This document shows positions 8,288-15,136 of a stretch of 46,967 nt of DNA, in pieces; position 1 is the first letter of the stretch; each line of letters begins with the position of its first letter. The translations under genes and the position numbers were made by a program. The notes below the pieces were generated by a model. The model was not told the DNA's origin. It saw only the letters and a program-made list of their open reading frames with translations, and ran no database searches. The stretch comes from an uncultured Desulfovibrio sp. (GTDB lineage: Bacteria > Desulfobacterota > Desulfovibrionia > Desulfovibrionales > Desulfovibrionaceae): NCBI RefSeq assembly GCF_944327235.1, contig NZ_CALVHE010000010.1:1-46967 (forward strand), written 5' to 3'.

Positions 8288-8298
8288 TCAGCTGTCAA
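8270..8298 (-). promoter_or_regulatory. Promoter of the CI-like repressor
   Basis: On the minus strand: TTGACA (8293-8298), 17 bases, CAAAAT (8270-8275). The -35 box is a perfect consensus. The region is much more AT-rich than its surroundings. Confidence 0.7.
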
Positions 8299-8336
8299 CA
8301 GGCGATATATGTATATGGCGAAACGAGGGAGGCAGT

Positions 8337-8390
8337 ATGCGGACGCGGCAGCGGGACAGGATATTCGGCAAGCGGTGGTTGACGCCGTGA
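8337..8390 (+). CDS. Possible 17-residue basic peptide divergent from the repressor
   Basis: An ATG at 8337 follows a strong GAGGGAGG site with good spacing and opens an 18-codon frame encoding MRTRQRDRIFGKRWLTP. It is divergent from the repressor and downstream of the AT-rich operator region. Seven of 17 residues are Arg or Lys. It could be a leader peptide, a remnant of a cro-like gene, or chance. The TTGACG box for the next gene lies inside its last codons. Confidence 0.25.
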   Translation: MRTRQRDRIFGKRWLTP

Positions 8391-8407
8391 AAAGCAGGGC
8401 CTAGTGT
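8379..8407 (+). promoter_or_regulatory. Promoter candidate for the mini zinc-finger gene
   Basis: TTGACG (8379-8384), 17 bases, TAGTGT (8402-8407). The -35 box is good and the -10 box weak. The implied leader is about 85 bases and rich in inverted GC segments. Confidence 0.4.
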
Positions 8408-8500
8408 TGTGCGTGACCGCCCCGCATCCCGCATCCGGCGGGCGGCTCTGGCCGGATGCTCCATCTGCCGGCAGGCTACGGACCTGCCGAGGAGGCCCTT

Positions 8501-8734
8501 ATGAGTACCTGTCCTCAGTGCGACGGTATCGGTCGCGTAACGTGCGGCGCCTGCTGGAACCATCAGCTGCGCATCGTCTGTCCCGACTGCCTTGGTTCCG
8601 GCGTCGTGAAAACCGCTGCCGGGGAGCAGACCTGCCCCCGCTGCCAGGGCAAGAAGACCATCCTGCCGGGCAGCTGCGCCCGCTGCGGCAATAATGTGCC
8701 CTGTCCCGTGTGCCACGGGTCGGGCACGGTCTAG
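8501..8734 (+). CDS. Small DnaJ-type zinc-finger protein
   Basis: 77 residues, almost entirely the cysteine-rich repeat of DnaJ. There are six C-x-x-C pairs (CPQC, CGAC, CPDC, CPRC, CARC, CPVC), several in the CxxCxGxG form (CPQCDGIG, CPDCLGSG, CPVCHGSG). It has no J domain and no client-binding domain. In DnaJ this module binds two zinc ions and aids substrate hand-over; stand-alone versions may be thiol/redox or assembly factors. The start at 8501 has a GAGGAGG site. It is followed by two strong GC hairpins before glmU. The function is inferred only from the motif. Confidence 0.75.
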   Translation: MSTCPQCDGIGRVTCGACWNHQLRIVCPDCLGSGVVKTAAGEQTCPRCQGKKTILPGSCARCGNNVPCPVCHGSGTV

Positions 8735-8748
8735 GCCGCGGGCATGAT

Positions 8749-8806
8749 GCGCCGCCGCCGGGACGGGCGGCGGCGCGCGGCATCCCCGGCATCCGCCGGG
8801 GATGCC
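8749..8806 (+). other. Twin GC-rich hairpins without a T-run
   Basis: Stem one pairs GCGCCGCCGCC (8749-8759) with GGCGGCGGCGC (8766-8776). Stem two pairs GGCATCCCCGGC (8779-8790) with GCCGGGGATGCC (8795-8806). Both are perfect and sit 15-70 bases after the zinc-finger stop. Lacking a T-run, they would be Rho-assisted or RNA-protecting ends rather than standard terminators. Confidence 0.5.
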
Positions 8807-8872
8807 CGGCTGGAAACGGGAAATCGTCGCCGGAACGTCTCCGTTTTGTCGTGGACGTGGGCCGGGCGGCAC

Positions 8873-8901
8873 TTGCCATGCCGTCGGGCGGGGGCTATCT
8901 T
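8873..8901 (+). promoter_or_regulatory. glmU promoter
   Basis: TTGCCA (8873-8878), a 17-base spacer, TATCTT (8896-8901). Transcription would start about 30 bases before the glmU ATG. Confidence 0.65.
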
Positions 8902-8939
8902 CCCCGCAACGAAACCGCAGGTAAAAAAGGAGAGTGGCC

Positions 8940-10295
8940 ATGCCGAAAGAGGCAGCCCTGATTTTGGCGGCAGGCAAGGGGACCCGTATGCATTCCCGCA
9001 AGCCCAAGGTGTTGCAGACCCTGCTGGGGGAATCCATGCTCTGTCATGTGCGGGAGGCGCTGCGTCCCGTCTTCGGAGACGATGTCTGGATCGTCGTGGG
9101 ACACGGCAGCGACATGGTGCGCGCGGCGTTCCCCGACGAGCGTTTTGTGGCGCAGGAGCAGCAGCTCGGCACGGGGCACGCTCTGCGGACGGCCATGCCG
9201 CAGCTGGAGGCCGCGGGCGTGGAGCGTCTGCTGGTGGTCAACGGGGACACGCCGCTGATCACCGCCGAACTGGTGCGCCACTTCTGGGAAGGCGCGGCCG
9301 GGGCGGATGTGGCCTTTGCCACCATCGTGCTGGACGAGCCCGGCGCGTACGGGCGGGTCGTGCGCAATGACGACGGCAGCGTCCGGGCCATCGTTGAGGC
9401 CAAGGATTATTGTCTGGAGACATTCGGTGCGGCCACCGGCGAGGTCAACGCGGGCATGTATTCCCTGGGGCGGGAACAGGTCGCCCGGCTGCTGCCGCGC
9501 CTGACCAACGCCAACAAGAGCGGAGAATATTACATCACCGACCTGGTGGGACTGGCCGTAGCCGAAGGCATGACGGTCATGGGCGTACAGTGCGGCAGCG
9601 ACACCAGCCTGCTGGGCATCAACTCTCCGCTGGAACTGAGCCACTGCGAGGAGATCCTGCGGCGGCGCGTCAATACGGGACTGCTGACCGCCGGGGTCAT
9701 GCTCCATGCGCCGGAGAGCGTGCGCATCAGTCCGCTGGCCAGCGTGGAGCCGGGCGTGGAGATCACCGGTCCGTGCGAGATCTACGGCAGATCCGTCATC
9801 CGCGGCGGCGCGAGCATCGCCTCGCATTGCGTCATCCGGGAAAGCGAAGTGGCGGCCGGGGCCGAGATCCGTTCCTTCTGCCATCTGGAACGGGCGGAAG
9901 TGGGGCCGGACACGCAGGTGGGGCCGTATGCCCGGCTGCGTCCCGGGGCCGTGCTGGAGGCGGAGTCGCATGTGGGCAACTTCGTGGAGTTGAAAAAGGC
10001 GCGGCTCGGCAGGGGGGCCAAGGCCAACCACCTGACCTATCTGGGCGATGCGGAGATCGGCGCGGGCAGCAATATCGGCGCGGGGACCATCACCTGCAAT
10101 TATGACGGCAAAAACAAGTTCCAGACCCGCATCGGGGAACGCGCCTTCATCGGCAGCAATACGGCGCTGGTGGCGCCGGTGCGCGTGGGGGCGGATACGC
10201 TCATCGGCGCGGGTTCGGTCATCACCAAGGATATCCCGGACGGGGAGATGGGCATTGCCCGCGGTAGACAGAAAAACCTGCCCCGGCGGGCCTGA
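8940..10295 (+). CDS. glmU: Bifunctional GlcNAc-1-P uridyltransferase / GlcN-1-P acetyltransferase
   Basis: 451 residues, full length for GlmU. The enzyme makes UDP-GlcNAc for peptidoglycan and lipid A. The N-terminal uridyltransferase domain has LILAAGKGTRM and later LGTGHALRTA and VNGDTPLI. The C-terminal half is a left-handed beta-helix of hexapeptide repeats (RPGAVLEAESHVGNFVELKKARL, split here as seen: GNFVELKKA, NHLTYLGDAEIG, NIGAGTITCNYDG) and ends in the acetyltransferase loop. The ATG at 8940 is six bases from an AGGAG site; a GTG two codons upstream is possible but less well spaced. It appears to be a single-gene transcript. Confidence 0.97.
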   Translation: MPKEAALILAAGKGTRMHSRKPKVLQTLLGESMLCHVREALRPVFGDDVWIVVGHGSDMVRAAFPDERFVAQEQQLGTGHALRTAMPQLEAAGVERLLVVNGDTPLITAELVRHFWEGAAGADVAFATIVLDEPGAYGRVVRNDDGSVRAIVEAKDYCLETFGAATGEVNAGMYSLGREQVARLLPRLTNANKSGEYYITDLVGLAVAEGMTVMGVQCGSDTSLLGINSPLELSHCEEILRRRVNTGLLTAGVMLHAPESVRISPLASVEPGVEITGPCEIYGRSVIRGGASIASHCVIRESEVAAGAEIRSFCHLERAEVGPDTQVGPYARLRPGAVLEAESHVGNFVELKKARLGRGAKANHLTYLGDAEIGAGSNIGAGTITCNYDGKNKFQTRIGERAFIGSNTALVAPVRVGADTLIGAGSVITKDIPDGEMGIARGRQKNLPRRA

Positions 10296-10520
10296 GGTGG
10301 TCGCTTGGCGGTCGTTTGAGCGGGAGAGCGCTTCCTCTCCCGCGTGATGCCGCCGTGCGGGATGCCCTCCGGCGGGCTTCGGCGGCGTCGCCCGTCGAGA
10401 TCCGTCAGGCGGTCCGTCTGCGGGCGAGCCGGAAGGACCGGCCGTCCCGGCGGAGGCGGGCATCCCCGCCGTATCTGTCGGGGGGATGTTGTCGGATCGG
10501 CTCCTGGCGAAAGAGGCGGG

Positions 10521-10674
10521 AGAGGGCGCTTAGCCATTGAAAAAGGCATGACGCGAGGCGGCGGCACAGCGCCGCGCGGCCCAGGCCCAATCCAGGCGGC
10601 AAAACGCTGCCTTTCCGCGAAACGCCAGAGGCCGTATGGTTGGGATCGCGAAGCGTTTCAAGCTGGAGATGCGC
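10521..10674 (-). repeat. Family-1 MITE-like element, copy B
   Basis: Aligns end to end with the reverse complement of copy A: GCCATTGAAAAAGG, GCGAGGCGGCGGCACAGCG, GAAACGCCAGAGGCCGTATG and CGCGAAGCGTTTCAA. The GC hairpin is kept and the A/T hairpin is degenerate. The stretch 10296-10520 before it holds no gene that I can support. Confidence 0.75.
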
Positions 10675-10686
10675 TGGAAAGAATTT

Positions 10687-10712
10687 GGGGCGCTTCCGAA
10701 GGGAAGCGCCCC
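10687..10712 (-). terminator. Candidate terminator for the Lar-like gene
   Basis: A perfect 11-bp stem: GGGGCGCTTCC (10687-10697), loop GAAG, GGAAGCGCCCC (10702-10712). It lies 27 bases past the minus-strand stop. The T-run is before the stem, not after, and the bases after it (AAATTCTTT) are only moderately T-rich, so termination is uncertain. Confidence 0.4.
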
Positions 10713-10738
10713 GCAAAAAAATGGCTATATCCGTCCTG

Positions 10739-10969
10739 TCAGCGCCGACTTGCCGTGCCGCCGTCGCAGTGCTCGCTGCCGAGATTGCGGTTCCAGGCGC
10801 GTATGGCCGCCCCCTGAGAGACGGACCACTGCTGGGAGGTCTGCCCGCAGGAGCAGACGACGCGCCACACGTCGTCCCGCCGTCCCGGCGGACGCATGGA
10901 TTCCAGATGGACATCGACACCGCCGCAAGCCAGGCAGGGACGTATGGTATGGGGGTCCAGTTCTTTCAT
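10739..10969 (-). CDS. Lar-like (restriction alleviation family) small zinc protein
   Basis: 76 residues. It matches the Lar/YdaE small-protein pattern: an N-terminal PCLACGG, a middle VWRVVCSCG and a C-terminal AIRAWNRN, the usual C-x-x-C-G ... V-x-C-x-x-C-G ... A-I-x-x-W-N order. The two Cys pairs likely bind one zinc. The founding Lar proteins of the Rac prophage and phages modulate type I restriction, but most homologues are uncharacterised. The start at 10969 was chosen over one 12 codons upstream because homology begins after it; neither has a good Shine-Dalgarno. No phage genes surround it. It diverges from the BOF operon. Confidence 0.6.
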   Translation of the reverse strand: MKELDPHTIRPCLACGGVDVHLESMRPPGRRDDVWRVVCSCGQTSQQWSVSQGAAIRAWNRNLGSEHCDGGTASRR

Positions 10970-11051
10970 GCAGGGGACTGTATCAGCCGGGCGCGGGAGG
11001 GGCAAGCGGGAAATGCCCTCACTGGCCGGAAATTTTTATCTTTTTGCGACG

Positions 11052-11067
11052 CAAAAAAATTTTTTTG
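11052..11067. other. Perfect A7T7 palindrome in the BOF upstream region
   Basis: CAAAAAAATTTTTTTG, 16 bases, in an otherwise GC-rich segment about 100 bases before the first BOF gene. Such A-tracts bend DNA and can act as UP-elements or sites for silencing proteins. Confidence 0.5.
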
Positions 11068-11102
11068 TCCTGACGCCTTGCTGACGGCGGCTGCGCTAGC
11101 TT

Positions 11103-11148
11103 GCCTCCATGAACACAAGGCAATATTGCCGCAACCCATCATGGAGGC
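11103..11148 (+). promoter_or_regulatory. 5' leader stem that masks the Shine-Dalgarno of BOF1
   Basis: GCCTCCATG (11103-11111) pairs perfectly with CATGGAGGC (11140-11148), which contains the GGAGG ribosome site of the gene starting at 11154. The loop contains a second perfect palindrome, GGCAATATTGCC (11119-11130). The layout suits translational control, for example an RNA thermometer or a protein-bound leader. Confidence 0.5.
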
Positions 11149-11153
11149 TTATC

Positions 11154-11537
11154 ATGCGTCGTTTCCTTCCCGCTCTTGCTCTCGTCCTTGGTCTTTCCTC
11201 TCCCGCCCTTGCCGCGTACGATGGGCCGACCAGCGGTTATGGCGGCTTCCAGGGGCCGACCTCTTCGGTAGGGGTCACCACGGTGGCCAAGGCGCTCAAG
11301 GCCTGGGACGATGCCCCGGTGGTGCTCACCGGCAATATCGTGCAGCGCATGGCCGGCAGCGACGACAAGTACGTTTTTCGGGACAGCACCGGTCAGATCG
11401 TCGTGGACATCGACCATGAGCTGTTCTGGGGCAAGACCGTGACGCCCGCCAACACCGTGCGCATTTCCGGCGATGTGGACAAGGATATGTTCGATCCCAC
11501 CAAGATCGACGTCAAGTTCCTGGAAATTTTGAAGTAA
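11154..11537 (+). CDS. BOF/YgiW-family periplasmic OB-fold protein (first of four)
   Basis: 127 residues. A Sec signal peptide ends near PALAA, then the family signature YGGFQGP, then a single OB-fold with VVLTGNIVQRMAGSDDKYVFRDSTG, VVDIDHELFWG and TVRISGDVDKD. This matches the YgiW/YdeI (NirD/BOF) stress-tolerance family, whose E. coli members sit next to qseBC and help survival under peroxide, cationic peptide or metal stress; ligand binding is not settled. The start at 11154 follows GGAGG. It leads an array of four paralogues. The leader can fold over the ribosome site. A 52-base run (11401-11452) is identical to the next gene. Confidence 0.85.
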   Translation: MRRFLPALALVLGLSSPALAAYDGPTSGYGGFQGPTSSVGVTTVAKALKAWDDAPVVLTGNIVQRMAGSDDKYVFRDSTGQIVVDIDHELFWGKTVTPANTVRISGDVDKDMFDPTKIDVKFLEILK

Positions 11538-11567
11538 TATGCCAAAAAAATGAAAGAGGTGGCCTGT

Positions 11568-11984
11568 ATGAAGATCTTCTCCCTTCTCCTGCTGGCGATG
11601 TCGCTGAGCGTTCCCGCCCTTGCCGCGCCGGACGGCGTCCCCGGTCCGGCGGATGCGGGGGGCTATCAGGGCCCGGCAGCCTCCTACGGCGGCTTCCAGG
11701 GGCCCACCGGCGGGACGGACAACGATACCGTGGCCAAGGCGCTCAAGGCCTGGGACGAATCGCCCGTGCTGCTCACCGGCAATATCGTGGAACGGCTGGC
11801 CGGCAGTGACGACAAATACATGTTCCGCGACGCGACCGGTCAGATCATCGTGGACATCGACCATGAGCTGTTCTGGGGCAAGACCGTGACGCCCGCCAAT
11901 ACCGTGCGCATCGCCGGAGAGGTGGACAAGGAGATGTTCGAGGCCACCAAGATCGACGTCAAGTTTTTGGAAGTCATAAAGTAA
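11568..11984 (+). CDS. BOF/YgiW-family periplasmic OB-fold protein (second)
   Basis: 138 residues. Signal peptide ending PALAAP, then two GP signatures (GGYQGP and YGGFQGP) and an OB-fold closely matching the first copy: LLTGNIVERLAGSDDKYMF, IIVDIDHELFWGKTVTP, VRIAGEVDKEM. The start at 11568 follows AAAGAGGT; an ATG six codons upstream lacks a ribosome site. It starts 30 bases after the previous stop and shares a 52-base identical stretch (11848-11899) with it, which points to recent duplication or gene conversion. Confidence 0.85.
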   Translation: MKIFSLLLLAMSLSVPALAAPDGVPGPADAGGYQGPAASYGGFQGPTGGTDNDTVAKALKAWDESPVLLTGNIVERLAGSDDKYMFRDATGQIIVDIDHELFWGKTVTPANTVRIAGEVDKEMFEATKIDVKFLEVIK

Positions 11985-12020
11985 CCGTCTCAGGAACGGG
12001 AATCAAAAAGGAGTTTTGTC

Positions 12021-12413
12021 ATGAAGATTCTGCTTTCTTCCCTGCTGGTGCTGGCTCTGGCCGCTCCCGTGTTTGCCCAGCCGGGCTTCCAGGGGCCGGG
12101 GGCCGGTCAGGGCGGCGGTTTCCAGGGGCCGACGGCGGGCATCCAGGCCGATACCGTGGCCAAGGCGCTCAAATGCTGGGATGACGCGCCGGTCATCCTG
12201 ACCGGGAACATCGTGCAGCGCTATGCGGGCAGCGACGACAAATATCTTTTCAAGGACGCCACCGGCGAGATCATCGTGGATATCGACTTCGGCGTCTTTG
12301 CCGGACGCACGGTCACCCCGGACACCAAGGTGCGCCTGTCCGGCAAGATGGACAAGGACGGCATGATGGAACCGGCCAAGGTGGACGTGAAGGTGCTGGA
12401 AATCCTCAAGTGA
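12021..12413 (+). CDS. BOF/YgiW-family periplasmic OB-fold protein (third)
   Basis: 130 residues. Signal peptide ending PVFAQ, two signatures (GFQGP and GGFQGP), then VILTGNIVQRYAGSDDKYLF, IIVDIDFGVFAG, VRLSGKMDKDGM. It is more diverged from the first two copies and carries a single Cys in the mature chain (KCWDD), which the others lack. The start follows AAGGAG. It lies 36 bases after the second copy and is likely cotranscribed. Past it, a GC stem (CGGCAGG/CCTGCCG, about 12423-12441) lies in a 159-base gap before the fourth copy. Confidence 0.85.
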   Translation: MKILLSSLLVLALAAPVFAQPGFQGPGAGQGGGFQGPTAGIQADTVAKALKCWDDAPVILTGNIVQRYAGSDDKYLFKDATGEIIVDIDFGVFAGRTVTPDTKVRLSGKMDKDGMMEPAKVDVKVLEILK

Positions 12414-12572
12414 CCTCCTGACGGCGGCAGGCCCGGCCTGCCGTACTCTCGCCGCCGGCTGTCCGGCATGTGACGGCCGGCGGCTTCCCGCAGGGACGGG
12501 GCGTCCCGCGGGAGGCAGGCGATCCGCCCTCGACATGAAACGGAGATCTTTCAGCTTTTTACAGGAGCCCCC

Positions 12573-12983
12573 ATGCGAATCGCCATCTTGCTGCTTTTTC
12601 TCTGCCTCGGCGGGGCGACATCCGTCATGGCCGCGGGGTTCGAGGGGCCGGGCGTGGGCTCGGCCGCCGGCGTGGTGACCCGGGCTGCCGATGTGGCCAA
12701 CGCCTATGACGACGTGCCGTGCGTGCTCGAAGGCCATATCGTGGAAAAATTGCCCCAGCGCAAGGACCGCTACGTCTTTCGGGACGACAGCGGCAGCGTG
12801 GTGGTGGAGATAGAGGATGAGACCTTCGGGCATCTGACGGTGACGCCGCAGACCCGTATCCGCATCGTGGGACAGGTGGAGTGGAGTTCCAAGCGTCCCA
12901 ACGAAGTGGAAGTGGAAGGATTGGCCATCCTGGACGATACGCCTCCGTCCCCGAGCGGGGCGGAAGCCACGACCGCGCCGTGA
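12573..12983 (+). CDS. BOF/YgiW-family periplasmic OB-fold protein (fourth, divergent)
   Basis: 136 residues. Signal peptide ending VMAAG, a single FEGP signature, then VLEGHIVEKLPQRKDRYVFRDDSG, VVVEIEDETFG and IRIVGQVEW. It is the most diverged member, with the conserved T-G-N-I replaced by E-G-H-I and an added Pro/Ser/Thr tail. The start follows AGGAG. It lies 150 bases before the response regulator. Its position between the array and the two-component system suggests it could be the ancestral copy, but this is inference. Confidence 0.8.
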   Translation: MRIAILLLFLCLGGATSVMAAGFEGPGVGSAAGVVTRAADVANAYDDVPCVLEGHIVEKLPQRKDRYVFRDDSGSVVVEIEDETFGHLTVTPQTRIRIVGQVEWSSKRPNEVEVEGLAILDDTPPSPSGAEATTAP

Positions 12984-13133
12984 TCCCTCGTCCCCGAGCG
13001 CCGGAGGTCGTCTTGCCGCCGCGCGGGCGAGGCGGGACGTTCCGGTAAACTACTGTTCCCGACATGACCGGCTGTGCCGCTGCCGCCTTCCCGCCGTGGG
13101 GAGGCGGCAGCGATCATGCCGCGGGAGGCCCGT

Positions 13134-13838
13134 ATGCCTGCACTGCTTCTGGTGGAAGACAATGAAGATATCCTTGCCATGCTCTATGCCTTCTTTGAAC
13201 CGCTGGGCTATGAGCTGGACTGTGCCCGCAACGGATGCGCCGGACTCGAGCAGGCGCTCGCCGGGCGTTTCGACTGTCTGGTGCTGGACGTGATGCTGCC
13301 CGGCATGGACGGCATCACGCTGTGCCGCACCCTGCGGGAGAAACACGACTACCGGACGCCCATCATCATGCTGACGGCCCGGGATACCGTGCCTGACCGG
13401 GTGCTGGGACTGGAGTCCGGCGCGGACGACTACCTGATCAAGCCCTTTGCGCTCAAGGAACTGGAGGCCCGCATCCGGGCGCTCATCCGGGCGCGCGGGC
13501 GCGGCCAGCAGGGGACGGGCGGCGGCAGCAGCGGCGAGCTGCGCCATGCCGACGTGGTGGTGGACGTGGCCGGGCATCGCGTCACCCGGCAGGGACGGGA
13601 ATTGCGTATCAGCCCCACAGGCTTCCGCATCCTCTGCGAGCTCATGCGGGCGGCCCCGGCGCTGGTGGCGCGTGAGGAGCTGGAGCAGATGCTCTGGGGG
13701 GACGACCCGCCCGGCGGCAGCGCCCTGCGTACCCATATCCACGAGCTCCGGCAGGCGCTGGACAAACCCTTTGACGTGCCCCTGCTCCAGACGGTCTCCC
13801 ATGTGGGCTACCGGCTGGGCGGCGGAGAGGACGCATGA
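13134..13838 (+). CDS. OmpR-family response regulator
   Basis: 234 residues. An N-terminal receiver domain has acidic pair E8-D9, phospho-acceptor Asp52 in LVLDVMLPGMDG, and Lys103 in LIKPF. A Gly/Ser-rich linker leads to a winged-helix DNA-binding domain (ISPTGFRILCELM ... LRTHIHELRQALD ... VSHVGYRL). The start at 13134 has a GGGAGG site; the frame extends 20 codons further without one. A 10-bp GC stem (13079-13111) lies just upstream. It overlaps the kinase gene by four bases (ATGA) and, through it, is coupled to the RND pump genes, so the pump is its probable target. The inducer is unknown. Confidence 0.9.
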   Translation: MPALLLVEDNEDILAMLYAFFEPLGYELDCARNGCAGLEQALAGRFDCLVLDVMLPGMDGITLCRTLREKHDYRTPIIMLTARDTVPDRVLGLESGADDYLIKPFALKELEARIRALIRARGRGQQGTGGGSSGELRHADVVVDVAGHRVTRQGRELRISPTGFRILCELMRAAPALVAREELEQMLWGDDPPGGSALRTHIHELRQALDKPFDVPLLQTVSHVGYRLGGGEDA

Positions 13839-15136
13839 CGCCGCCGTCCTCTCGGCGGTTCGGCATACGGCGGCGGCTGCTGCTGGCCTTCATCCTGCTG
13901 ACCGTGGGCATGGGCGGCGTGATGATCGGAGCGGGACTCGTCGCGTATGAGCGACTGGGCCGCCATCTGCTGGAAGTCAATGCCCGTCCGGTCATGCGCC
14001 TGCTCATGGACGCCGAGGAGCGTGCCTTTTACGCCGAGGATCACGGGCGGCGCGTGCTCTACTGGGGATCGGATCTTGCCGAGGGCATGGACCTCGATTT
14101 CCTGGTGGGCAAGCAGGTGCCGTCGGCCTGGCAGGCGTTGTCGGACGGCCTGCACCTGCTGGACAACGGGGCGAGTTTCGTCCTGCTGGCCACGCGGGAT
14201 GGGCTGCGCTACTCCCTCAGCGGCAGCACGGGGGCCTTCCGTTCCCTGCGGGCCGAGACCATCCGCATCTTCCTGCTGTGCGTGGGAGTGGGCCTTGTGG
14301 CGGCCTCCTTGCTGGGCATCGTGCTCTCCCGACGCCTTTCCGGTTCGCTGACCGAGCTTACACATGCCGTGGAACGCGGCGAGCAGCCCGGCAGCCTGCC
14401 CGTCCTGCCGCAGGAGGCCCTCAATGACGAGGTGGGCGTGCTGGCCCGCGCCATCGCCGCCCGCGAGCGGGACCTTGTGCGCTACATGCAGCGGGAAAGC
14501 TTCTTCACCGGCGACGTGAGCCATGAGCTGCGTACGCCGCTCACCGTCCTGCAGGGTGGGCTGGAGGTGCTGGAGCTGCGCCTTGCCGCGCTGGAGGGGG
14601 GCGAGGCGCTGATGCCGGTGCTGCAACGCCTGCAGCGCACGGTGCTGGATATGAGCGACATGGTGCGCAGCCTGCTGCTGCTGGCCCGCCGTCCGGAAGA
14701 CATCGTGCCCGAAAGCCTCGATGTGGCGGCGCTGGTGCGCGAGCTGTGCGGCGGGGACGAGAACATCCGGCAGGAAGGCGCCGCGTCGGTCATGACGGTG
14801 GGGGATGAAGGGCTTGCGCGCATCATCTTCAAGAATTTGCTGGACAACGCACGAAAATACGCCGAAGATGGAAAGGTTCTGGTGAGTGTGGAGGATGGCC
14901 TTTTCCGCATCCGCAACAAGGGCCATATCCCGGAACATCTGGACGTCTTCGCGAGAGGCGTCCGCGCACCGCATCCCATCGGTGCGCCGACACCCGTGGG
15001 GAGCGGGCTGGGTCTGTCGCTGGCATTGCGCGCCTGCGAGCAGATGGGCTGGATTATCCGACAGGAAAACGTCGCTGACAGGGAAGCCGTCTTTACGGTG
15101 CGCTTTCCCAGTGAGCAGCCGGAGCACGCCATATGA
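13835..15136 (+). CDS. Membrane sensor histidine kinase
   Basis: 433 residues. Two membrane helices (about 14-37 and 143-165) flank a ~105-residue periplasmic sensor region with no domain I recognise. A HAMP-like linker follows. The dimerisation and phosphotransfer box is FTGDVSHELRTPL with His230. The ATPase domain has IFKNLLDNARKYA (N box) and GSGLGLSLALR (G2 box); the G1 box is the reduced form NKGHIPEHL, as in some QseC/PmrB-like kinases. It partners the preceding regulator and overlaps both neighbours by four bases. The neighbourhood (BOF proteins, RND pump) fits a sensor of envelope-damaging compounds. Confidence 0.9.
   Translation: MTPPSSRRFGIRRRLLLAFILLTVGMGGVMIGAGLVAYERLGRHLLEVNARPVMRLLMDAEERAFYAEDHGRRVLYWGSDLAEGMDLDFLVGKQVPSAWQALSDGLHLLDNGASFVLLATRDGLRYSLSGSTGAFRSLRAETIRIFLLCVGVGLVAASLLGIVLSRRLSGSLTELTHAVERGEQPGSLPVLPQEALNDEVGVLARAIAARERDLVRYMQRESFFTGDVSHELRTPLTVLQGGLEVLELRLAALEGGEALMPVLQRLQRTVLDMSDMVRSLLLLARRPEDIVPESLDVAALVRELCGGDENIRQEGAASVMTVGDEGLARIIFKNLLDNARKYAEDGKVLVSVEDGLFRIRNKGHIPEHLDVFARGVRAPHPIGAPTPVGSGLGLSLALRACEQMGWIIRQENVADREAVFTVRFPSEQPEHAI

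Noticed and set aside
10687..10712. Strong stem read as a plus-strand terminator of glmU
   Set aside because: It is followed by A, not T, on the plus strand, and lies ~390 bases past glmU beyond a repeat.
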